DNA of 12,331 nt from DAIODI01 sp036746875 (GTDB lineage Bacteria; Pseudomonadota; Alphaproteobacteria; Rhizobiales; Aestuariivirgaceae). A program made the position numbers and the translations under genes. Of the stretch, positions 6,252 through 12,331 are shown in pieces; the first letter of the stretch is position 1, and the number at the start of each line of letters is the position of its first letter. The notes beneath the pieces are model-generated. The model had not been told where the DNA came from and ran no database searches. It saw nothing but the letters and a program-made list of their open reading frames with translations. The DNA lies in the NCBI GenBank assembly GCA_036746875.1, contig DAIODI010000074.1, forward strand, positions 1 to 12,331, in the 5' to 3' direction.

Positions 6252-7304
6252 ATGAAACTCAAGTCGCTTGCCCTTGCCGCTTCCGGCGCCGCCTTGCTCG
6301 CCGTAGCATTCGCGGCTCCGGCTGTCGCGCGCGATCAGATCCGCATCGTCGGATCGTCTACGGTTTATCCGTTCACCACCGCGGTCGCCGAGCAGTTCGG
6401 CAAGACCTCGGGCATGAAGACCCCGGTCGTTGAATCGACGGGCACCGGCGGCGGCATGAAGCTGTTCTGCGCCGGCGTGGGCGCCGAGCATCCCGATTTC
6501 ACCAACGCCTCGCGCGCCATCAAGAAGGGCGAGTTCGAGGACTGCCAGAAGAACGGCGTCACCGAGATCGTCGAGATCAAGGTGGGCTTCGACGGCCTCG
6601 CCATGGCCGACTCGGTCAAGGGCGCCAATATGAAGCTGACCAAGCAGCAGATCTTCCTGGCGCTCGCCAAGCAGGTGCCGGACAAGGACGGCAAGCTCAT
6701 TGCGAACCCCTACACGATGTGGAGCGAGATCGATCCGTCGCTGCCCGCGCAGAAGATCGAAGTGTACGGCCCGCCGCCGACCTCCGGCACCCGCGACAGC
6801 TTCGCCGAACTGGTGATGGAGAAGGGGGCCGAGACCTTCGACAGCCTCAAGGCGCTGAAAAAGTCCGATCCGAAGGCGTTCGAGGCGGTCTGGAAGGCGA
6901 TGCGCGAAGACGGTCCGTTCGTCGAGGCCGGCGAGAACGACAACCTGATCGTCCAGAAGCTGGTCGGCAACCCGAACGCCGTCGGCATCTTCGGTTTCGC
7001 CAACGTCGCCGAGAATCCCGAGATCCGCGCCCTCGCCATCGACGGCGTGGCGCCGACCATCGAGACCATCGCGTCGGGCGAGTACAAGGTGGCCCGCCCG
7101 CTGTTCGTCTACGCCAAGAAGCAGCATGTCGGGGTCATTCCGGGCATGGCCGAGTTCGTCGCCGAGTATACGTCCGACAAGGCGACCGGCGAGGACGGTT
7201 ACCTCGTCGAGAAGGGCCTCATCGCCCTTCCGGGCGACGAGGGCGCGAAGGTGCGCGAAGCGGCCCGCGCCATGGTCGTGATGACCGCCGACCAGGTGAA
7301 GTGA
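6252..7304 (+). CDS. pstS: Phosphate ABC transporter, periplasmic substrate-binding protein PstS
   Basis: This 350-residue protein is the periplasmic phosphate receptor of the high-affinity PstSCAB importer. A Sec signal peptide is clear: Lys2 and Lys4, a hydrophobic core to about residue 20, and an A-V-A cleavage site before Arg27. The mature protein starts with the family segment I-R-I-V-G-S-S-T-V-Y-P-F (30-41). It also has E-S-T-G-T-G-G-G (61-68), S-R-A-I (87-90) and T-S-G-T-R-D (177-182), the loops that hold phosphate in PstS proteins. Cys73 and Cys98 could form a disulfide. The start at 6252 is chosen over an in-frame ATG five codons earlier because GGGAG ends about 9 nt before it and the signal peptide then begins properly. 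Induction through the Pho box upstream is likely. The form fits the longer alphaproteobacterial PstS type. Confidence 0.95.
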   Translation: MKLKSLALAASGAALLAVAFAAPAVARDQIRIVGSSTVYPFTTAVAEQFGKTSGMKTPVVESTGTGGGMKLFCAGVGAEHPDFTNASRAIKKGEFEDCQKNGVTEIVEIKVGFDGLAMADSVKGANMKLTKQQIFLALAKQVPDKDGKLIANPYTMWSEIDPSLPAQKIEVYGPPPTSGTRDSFAELVMEKGAETFDSLKALKKSDPKAFEAVWKAMREDGPFVEAGENDNLIVQKLVGNPNAVGIFGFANVAENPEIRALAIDGVAPTIETIASGEYKVARPLFVYAKKQHVGVIPGMAEFVAEYTSDKATGEDGYLVEKGLIALPGDEGAKVREAARAMVVMTADQVK

Positions 7305-7318
7305 CACGAATCGCGACA

Positions 7319-7375
7319 GCTGTCCGGTTCCTTGAGGGACCGGACGGCGGCTGCGGCCAGCGCAATCCGGCCGCA
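7319..7375 (+). other. Tandem intercistronic RNA hairpins between pstS and pstC
   Basis: Soon after the pstS stop, 7319-7331 pairs with 7336-7348 to make a 13-bp stem (core GTCCGGTTCC / GGGACCGGAC, two G-U pairs) closed by a TTGA tetraloop. A second stem follows: TGCGGCC (7352-7358) with GGCCGCA (7369-7375) around a 10-nt loop. There is no T tract, so full termination is unlikely. Stable structures placed after a binding-protein gene commonly protect the upstream message from 3' exonucleases or attenuate read-through, giving more PstS than permease. The pairing is seen; the role here is inferred. Confidence 0.55.
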
Positions 7376-7434
7376 CCGTGCAGGAGACCTCGCCGCAAGG
7401 CGCGGCGGAGCGGCGTCCGAGGGGAGACCGGGCC

Positions 7435-8601
7435 TTGACCTTGATGTTCCTTGTGGCGCTGGGGCTGCTCGTGGTGACCGCCTATGCGGTCGCGCGTCAG
7501 CGCGCGGTCGCCATGCGCAGCGGGTCGGCCGCGGTCCACTCCCTGCCCGGCTATCACGGGCTGCTGATCGCCACCGCCACGCTTCTTTCCGGCCTTTTCG
7601 TCTTCATCCTGCTCGCCGCGCCGCTGCCGGCGGTGGCGGCGTGGGCCGGGCTCGCGGCCGCGGCCGGAGCGGCCTACGCCCTTTTCACCCGGATCGCGCC
7701 AGACTTTCGCGCCCGCAACCTCTTTGAGCGGATCACCCTCGGCGTCCTCGTGGCCTGTTCGGGGATCGCCATCCTGACGACGATCGGCATCGTCTTCTCC
7801 GTGCTCTTCGAGACGGGGCGGTTCTTCAGCGAGGTCTCGCCGCTCCGGTTCTTCACCGGGCTGCAATGGGCGCCGACCGGCTCCCCGCCCGTGTTCGGGT
7901 TTGTTCCGCTGCTCACCGGCACCCTGCTGATCACGGTCATCGCCATGTGCGTGGCCGGCCCCCTCGGTCTGCTCGCCGCGATCTACATGGCGGAGTACGC
8001 CTCGCCGGCGGTCCGCGCGATCTTCAAGCCGGTTCTGGAGATGCTCACCGGCATCCCCACCGTCGTTCTCGGCTTCTTCGCGGCGCTTACGGTCGCGCCC
8101 TTCTTCCGGGACTCAGGCGCCGCCCTGGGCTTCACGATTTCGGCCGAATCCGCGCTGGCCGCCGGCGTGGTGATCGGCATGCTGCTGATCCCGGTCATCT
8201 CCTCGCTCTCCGACGATGTGATCAACGCCGTGCCCCAGTCCTTGCGCGACGGCTCCTATGCGATTGGCGCGACGAAGTCCGAAACCATCAAGCGCGTGAT
8301 CCTCCCGGCCGCATTGCCCGGCATCGTCTCGGCGTTCATTCTGGCGGTGTCGCGGGCCATGGGCGAGACCATGATCGTCGTCATGGCGGCCGGGCTCGCC
8401 GCGCATCTCACCGCCAATCCGTTCAGCTCCGTCACCACGATGACAGTGCAGATCGCCATGCTTCTGGTGGGCGATCACGAGTTCGATTCAGCCAAGACGC
8501 TGGCGGCGTTCGCGCTCGGCTTCGTGCTGTTCTTCTTCACGCTGACGCTGAACTACATCGCGCTCCGGCTCGTGCAGAGATACAAGGAACAGTATGACTG
8601 A
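7435..8601 (+). CDS. pstC: Phosphate ABC transporter permease PstC
   Basis: This is one of the two inner-membrane permease subunits that form the phosphate channel with PstA. Hydrophobic helices occur at about residues 3-20, 43-62, 65-84, 100-124, 158-184, 204-220, 240-257, 297-321 and 355-377 (numbered from this start). The first three belong to the N-terminal extension typical of alphaproteobacterial PstC. The cytoplasmic coupling loop that contacts PstB is at about 273-299 (D-G-S-Y-A-I-G-A-T-K ... P-A-A-L-P-G-I), followed by R-A-M-G-E-T (307-312). The start is uncertain. I chose TTG at 7435 because GGGGAG lies 8 nt upstream and the protein then begins directly with the first helix. A GTG at 7378 would add 19 polar residues and has no ribosome site; an ATG at 7444 is also possible. 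It overlaps pstA by 8 nt. Confidence 0.92.
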   Translation: MTLMFLVALGLLVVTAYAVARQRAVAMRSGSAAVHSLPGYHGLLIATATLLSGLFVFILLAAPLPAVAAWAGLAAAAGAAYALFTRIAPDFRARNLFERITLGVLVACSGIAILTTIGIVFSVLFETGRFFSEVSPLRFFTGLQWAPTGSPPVFGFVPLLTGTLLITVIAMCVAGPLGLLAAIYMAEYASPAVRAIFKPVLEMLTGIPTVVLGFFAALTVAPFFRDSGAALGFTISAESALAAGVVIGMLLIPVISSLSDDVINAVPQSLRDGSYAIGATKSETIKRVILPAALPGIVSAFILAVSRAMGETMIVVMAAGLAAHLTANPFSSVTTMTVQIAMLLVGDHEFDSAKTLAAFALGFVLFFFTLTLNYIALRLVQRYKEQYD

Positions 8602-10087
8602 CCAGGCGATCGCACAGCGGGTTGCGCGGATCGATTCCGGTCTGATCGCGCGCCGCTACGCCGCCGAGCGGCGCTTCCGGCTCTACGGGCTGGCGGCGCT
8701 GCTGCTGACGACGGCGTTCCTTGGCGTCCTGCTCGTCGACATCGTCTCGCGCTCCATGCCGGCCTGGACGCAGTTTTACGCGGTCCTGCAGGTGACAGTC
8801 GATCCCGCCAAGGTCGAGCCCTCCAACCCCGCGGCAGGCGATTACGAGGGCCTCGTCAAGACCGCCTGGCGGGACCAGTTTCCCTCCGTGACGTCGCGGA
8901 CGGACCGCCGGCAGCTCGGCAGCCTGATTTCAAACGGTGGCGGCGACGACCTGCGCCGGATGGTGATGGCCGATCCGGCGCTGATCGGGCGGACCGTGAC
9001 CGTTCCGGTGATGCTCTCTGACGACGCCGACCTGTTCCTGAAACGTTTGGCAACGACGGTGACGCAGGTGGACGGGCAGGGTCCGCTTGGTATCCGGACC
9101 GAAGGCGATAGCGTGTTCCTTTCGGGTCAGGGGCTCACGCCGGGGACGCTTGTTCTGGCGGACGGCGGCGCCTTCAGGATCGCGCCGGAAGGCGACACGG
9201 CCGCGGCGGAGGTGTTTGTGGCTCCCGGCGGCGCGGCCGAGGTCGCCCAGGGGCAATGGCGGATCGTCAACTTCGGCGTGCCCGAAACGGACCGCAAGAT
9301 CTCCGACCGTCAGGCCGTGTGGCTTGAGATGTTTCGCGCCAGGGGCGGCCTCGAACAACAGCTGGCGTGGAACTTCTTTCTCAACGGCGATTCGCGCGAG
9401 GCCGAGCTTGCGGGCATCCTCGGTTCGATCATCGGTTCGCTGATGGTGGTGTTCGTCACCATCGCCCTGTCGCTGCCGGTCGGGGTGGCGGCCGCCATCT
9501 ATCTCGAGGAGTTCGCGCCGAGGAACCGGCTGACCGAGATCATCGAGGTCAACATCAACAATCTCGCGGCGGTGCCCTCGATCATCTTCGGGCTGCTCGG
9601 CCTTGCGGTGTTCCTCGGCTTCTTCGGCATGCCCAGGTCCGTGCCGCTCGTCGGCGGCGTCGTGATCGCGCTGATGAGCCTGCCGACCATCATCATCGCA
9701 TCGCGCGCCGCGATCCGGGCGGTTCCGCCGTCGATCCGCGAGGCGGCGCTGGGCGTCGGCGCCTCGCACCAGCAGGCGGTGTTCCACCACGTCCTGCCGC
9801 TCGCCATGCCCGGCGTCATGACGGGAACCATCCTCGCGGTGGCCAGCGCCATCGGCGAAACGGCGCCGCTGCTGCTCATCGGCATGGTGGCGTTCATCGT
9901 CGATATCCCGACGGGCTTCATGGACACGGCCACGGTGCTGCCGGTGCAGATCTATCTTTGGTCCGATCTGCCGGAACGGGCGTTCGAGGCGCGCGCCGCC
10001 GCCGCCATCGTGGTGCTGCTTGTGATCATGCTGGCGCTGAACGGACTTGCGATCTATCTCCGCAAAAGATTCGAGCGCCGCTGGTAG
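8594..10087 (+). CDS. pstA: Phosphate ABC transporter permease PstA with DUF3333 N-terminal domain
   Basis: This 497-residue protein is the second permease subunit of the phosphate importer. It is much longer than the roughly 300 residues of the enterobacterial PstA. Helix 1 (about 31-52) is followed by a soluble, presumably periplasmic region of about 210 residues (55-265) that corresponds to the DUF3333-type extension seen in many alphaproteobacteria. The permease core runs from about 272 to 490. It includes the coupling-loop motif E-A-A-L-G-V-G-A-S (383-391) with L-P-L-A-M-P-G (401-407), and G-E-T-A-P-L-L-L (421-428). The ATG overlaps the end of pstC by 8 nt, with AAGGA just upstream, so translation is probably coupled. 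The C-terminus ends in a basic patch (R-K-R-F-E-R-R-W). Confidence 0.95.
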   Translation: MTDQAIAQRVARIDSGLIARRYAAERRFRLYGLAALLLTTAFLGVLLVDIVSRSMPAWTQFYAVLQVTVDPAKVEPSNPAAGDYEGLVKTAWRDQFPSVTSRTDRRQLGSLISNGGGDDLRRMVMADPALIGRTVTVPVMLSDDADLFLKRLATTVTQVDGQGPLGIRTEGDSVFLSGQGLTPGTLVLADGGAFRIAPEGDTAAAEVFVAPGGAAEVAQGQWRIVNFGVPETDRKISDRQAVWLEMFRARGGLEQQLAWNFFLNGDSREAELAGILGSIIGSLMVVFVTIALSLPVGVAAAIYLEEFAPRNRLTEIIEVNINNLAAVPSIIFGLLGLAVFLGFFGMPRSVPLVGGVVIALMSLPTIIIASRAAIRAVPPSIREAALGVGASHQQAVFHHVLPLAMPGVMTGTILAVASAIGETAPLLLIGMVAFIVDIPTGFMDTATVLPVQIYLWSDLPERAFEARAAAAIVVLLVIMLALNGLAIYLRKRFERRW

Positions 10088-10104
10088 GGGCGAGGTCACG
10101 CATC

Positions 10105-10923
10105 ATGCAAACGGAAGTTCAGCCGACTGTCATCACCCCGCCCCATCCCCTTATCATGGCGGAGCGGCCGATACGGATCGACGCCCGGAACGTCGATATC
10201 CATTACGGCGAAAAACACGCTATCAAGAACCTGTCGATCGCCATTCCCGATCGCGCCGTGTCCGCGTTCATCGGGCCGTCGGGGTGCGGCAAGTCGACCT
10301 TCCTCCGGGCGATCAACCGGATGAACGACACGATTCCCTCGTGCCGGTTCACCGGGGAGGTGCTGCTCGACGGCGAGAGCATCTACGCCTCGGGTCTCGA
10401 CGTCGTGCAGCTGCGCGCCCGCGTCGGCATGGTGTTCCAGAAGCCCAATCCGTTCCCCAAGTCGATCTTCGAGAACGTCGCCTACGGGCCGCGCATCCAC
10501 GGCGTCGCCGGCTCGAGGGCCGAGCTGGATTCGATCGTGGAGAAGAGCCTGCGCCGCGCCGCCCTCTGGGAGGAGGTGAAGGACCGCCTCGACCAGCCGG
10601 GCACCGGTCTTTCCGGCGGCCAGCAGCAGCGCCTGTGCATCGCCCGCGCCATCGCCGTGAACCCGGAAGTGATCCTGATGGACGAGCCGTGCTCGGCGCT
10701 CGATCCGATCGCCACCGCCAGGATCGAGGAGCTGATCGACGAGCTGCGCCAGAACTACTGCATCATCATCGTCACCCATTCGATGCAACAGGCCGCCCGC
10801 GTCTCGCAGCTCACCGCCTTCTTCCATCTCGGCAACCTGGTCGAGGTGGGCGACACCGACGCGATCTTCACCAACCCGCAGGAGAAGCGGACGCAGGACT
10901 ATATCACCGGCCGCTTCGGCTGA
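10105..10923 (+). CDS. pstB: Phosphate ABC transporter ATP-binding protein PstB
   Basis: This 272-residue cytoplasmic ATPase drives phosphate import through PstC and PstA. It has every motif of an active ABC ATPase: Walker A G-P-S-G-C-G-K-S-T (57-65), Q-loop Gln112 in V-F-Q-K-P-N-P-F-P-K-S (the PstB-specific form), signature L-S-G-G-Q-Q-Q-R (169-176), Walker B V-I-L-M-D-E-P (189-195), D-loop S-A-L-D (197-200) and switch His225. The ATG at 10105 is supported by GAGGT about 8 nt upstream, 17 nt after pstA. The first 20 residues are a proline-rich leader, and an internal Met18 could serve as an alternative start. The length is normal for PstB. The gene sits between pstA and phoU, as usual. Confidence 0.97.
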   Translation: MQTEVQPTVITPPHPLIMAERPIRIDARNVDIHYGEKHAIKNLSIAIPDRAVSAFIGPSGCGKSTFLRAINRMNDTIPSCRFTGEVLLDGESIYASGLDVVQLRARVGMVFQKPNPFPKSIFENVAYGPRIHGVAGSRAELDSIVEKSLRRAALWEEVKDRLDQPGTGLSGGQQQRLCIARAIAVNPEVILMDEPCSALDPIATARIEELIDELRQNYCIIIVTHSMQQAARVSQLTAFFHLGNLVEVGDTDAIFTNPQEKRTQDYITGRFG

Positions 10924-10936
10924 GGGAGTGAACGGC

Positions 10937-11644
10937 ATGACGGAACACACCGTGAAGGCGTACGACGAAGAGCTTCAGCGGCTGAAGACCGCCATCGCGC
11001 AAATGGGCGGCATCGCCGAGGAGCAGCTCGCCAGCGCCATGGACGCGCTGAGCCGCCGCGACACCGCGCTCGCCGACCGCGTCATCGCCGCCGACGTCCG
11101 CATCGACGAGCTGGAGGACGCGATCGAGGACCGGGCCGTGGTGGTGATCGCCAAGCGCCAGCCGATGGCCAATGATCTGCGCGAAATCCTGGTGGCGATC
11201 CGCGTCGCCTCCGACCTCGAGCGCATCGGCGACCTCGCCAAGAACCTCGCCAAGCGCACGCTGGCGATCCCCGAGACCCAGCCGCGCAACATGATCTCCG
11301 GTCTCGCCCGGATGAGCGTGCTCGCCCAGGAGCAGCTGCAGCGCGTGCTCGACGCCTACGCCCGCTCCGACGCCAACCTCGCGCTGGAGGTCTGGCGCGC
11401 GGACGAGGAGATCGACGCGCTCTACAATTCGGTGTTCCGCGAGCTCCTCACCTACATGATGGAGGATCCGCGCACCATCGGCGCCTGCACGCATCTTCTG
11501 TTCGGCGCCAAGAACCTCGAGCGCATCGGCGATCACACCACCAACATCGCCGAGAACATCTACTTCCAGATTCACGGGCGGCAGATCCCCGAGGAACGCC
11601 AGAAGAAGGATACGACGTCCATCACGGCGATCAACGGGCCCTGA
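10937..11644 (+). CDS. phoU: Phosphate signalling regulator PhoU
   Basis: This 235-residue, all-helical cytoplasmic protein is the negative regulator that links the PstSCAB transporter to the PhoR kinase, keeping the regulon off when phosphate is plentiful and limiting transport. It contains two PhoU repeats of three helices. The first carries D-E-L-E-D (57-61) and E-R-I-G-D-L-A-K-N (95-103). The second carries D-E-E-I-D-A-L-Y-N (156-164) and E-R-I-G-D-H-T-T-N-I-A-E (195-206). These acidic sites match the metal-cluster motifs of the family. The ATG at 10937 has GAGGGAG about 8 nt upstream. An in-frame GTG three codons earlier lies inside that ribosome site and is unlikely. It follows pstB by 13 nt and precedes phoB by 22 nt, so all belong to one operon. 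The polar C-terminal tail (about 215-235) looks disordered. Confidence 0.95.
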   Translation: MTEHTVKAYDEELQRLKTAIAQMGGIAEEQLASAMDALSRRDTALADRVIAADVRIDELEDAIEDRAVVVIAKRQPMANDLREILVAIRVASDLERIGDLAKNLAKRTLAIPETQPRNMISGLARMSVLAQEQLQRVLDAYARSDANLALEVWRADEEIDALYNSVFRELLTYMMEDPRTIGACTHLLFGAKNLERIGDHTTNIAENIYFQIHGRQIPEERQKKDTTSITAINGP

Positions 11645-11666
11645 GGAAACGAAGCCGGGAGGCGTG

Positions 11667-12331
11667 ATGGCTGCTTCGATCCTGATCGTCGAGGATGAGG
11701 AACCGCTCCAGGTTCTGCTCTCCTACAACCTCGAGGCCGAGGGCTATTCGGTTCGCGCCACGGCGCACGGCGAGGAGGCGGGCCGGCTTGTCACCGAGGA
11801 ACGGCCCGACCTCGTCATCCTCGACTGGATGCTGCCCGGCATCTCCGGCATCGAGGTGTGCCGGATGCTGCGCTCCAAACCCGACACCCGCGATATCCCC
11901 ATCGTGATGCTGACCGCGCGCGGCGAGGAGGCCGAGCGGGTGCGCGGCCTCTCCACCGGCGCGGACGATTACGTGGTCAAGCCGTTCTCGGTGCCCGAGC
12001 TGATGGCGCGGGTTCGCTCGATCCTGCGCCGGTCGGCCCCGGAGGCGGTCGCCGACACGCTGAAGGCCGGCGATATCCTGCTCGACCGGCGCAACCGCCG
12101 GGTGACGCGCGGCTCGCGCGACATCGACCTGTCACCCACCGAGTTCCGGTTGCTGGAGCACCTGATGCAGGCCCCGGGGCGTGTCTACAGCCGCGGCCAG
12201 TTGCTCGATGCGGTCTGGGGGCGGGACGTCTACATCGACGAGCGCACCGTGGACGTGCACGTGGGACGGTTGCGCAAGGCGATCCTGCGCGGCCGCGAGC
12301 AGGACCCCATCCGCACCGTGCGCGGCATGGG
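11667..12331 (+). CDS. phoB: Phosphate regulon response regulator PhoB (partial, runs off the window)
   Basis: This is the OmpR-type response regulator that, once phosphorylated by PhoR, binds Pho boxes and activates phosphate-starvation genes. The receiver domain (about 1-122) shows the acidic pocket E9-D10-E11, phospho-acceptor Asp53 in I-L-D-W-M-L-P-G, Thr83 in M-L-T-A-R and Lys105 in V-V-K-P-F. The winged-helix DNA-binding domain follows from about 130, with L-S-P-T-E-F-R-L-L and the recognition-helix segment D-E-R-T-V-D-V-H-V-G-R-L-R-K. 221 codons are present; the window ends in R-T-V-R-G-M-G, so roughly 8 residues are missing compared with PhoB of usual length. The start is supported by GGGAGG 4 nt upstream of the ATG. 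It closes the operon, 22 nt after phoU. Confidence 0.94.
   Translation, partial: MAASILIVEDEEPLQVLLSYNLEAEGYSVRATAHGEEAGRLVTEERPDLVILDWMLPGISGIEVCRMLRSKPDTRDIPIVMLTARGEEAERVRGLSTGADDYVVKPFSVPELMARVRSILRRSAPEAVADTLKAGDILLDRRNRRVTRGSRDIDLSPTEFRLLEHLMQAPGRVYSRGQLLDAVWGRDVYIDERTVDVHVGRLRKAILRGREQDPIRTVRGM

Noticed and set aside
6234..7376. A 380-codon minus-strand open frame across pstS
   Set aside because: It is the mirror of a clear pstS gene. The long stop-free frame follows from high GC at the third codon position.
9367..10104. In-frame upstream extension of pstB that would give a 518-residue protein
   Set aside because: The extension overlaps pstA in another frame and is Arg/His-rich nonsense. 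The ATG at 10105 has a good ribosome site and gives a normal-length PstB.

Overview
The window is GC-rich, densely coded DNA that looks like an alphaproteobacterium, probably Hyphomicrobiales or a close relative. The lineage call rests on the contiguous order phoR-pstSCAB-phoU-phoB, the DUF3333-type N-terminal extension on PstA, the Flp-type pilin and the compact codon-biased genes. It is an inference from gene content only.

Left edge (1-457): an AT-richer, non-coding leader of about 200 bp carries a plausible promoter and leads to a 54-residue Flp/type IVb pilin gene on the plus strand. A short convergent spacer with a hairpin separates it from the next cluster.

Minus-strand hydrolase cluster (458 to about 4855): read in its own direction this is HSL-family esterase 1, HSL-family esterase 2 (joined by an ATGA overlap), a CocE/NonD-type serine hydrolase and a small protein of unknown function. 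The spacings are -4, 45 and 16 nt, so it is probably one operon. The two esterases are tandem paralogs with complete catalytic motifs. The substrates cannot be read from the sequence.

Plus-strand phosphate module (4935 to the right edge): histidine kinase PhoR, phosphate-binding protein PstS, permeases PstC and PstA, ATPase PstB, regulator PhoU and response regulator PhoB (cut by the window end about 8 residues before a typical C-terminus). PstSCAB imports inorganic phosphate. PhoU links the transporter to PhoR, and PhoR phosphorylates PhoB, which binds Pho boxes. A good Pho-box candidate lies in the 150-bp phoR-pstS gap, and strong RNA hairpins sit at the end of phoR and between pstS and pstC. 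The PhoR here has no visible membrane segment. The hydrolase operon and phoR start back to back from a roughly 80-bp divergent region with an AT-rich core.

Most of the window belongs to well-known families. I do not see a clearly undescribed system. The points most worth checking are the apparently soluble PhoR, the hydrolase cluster divergent from the Pho module, the altered nucleophile-elbow residue of the CocE-type enzyme, and the RNA hairpins around pstS.
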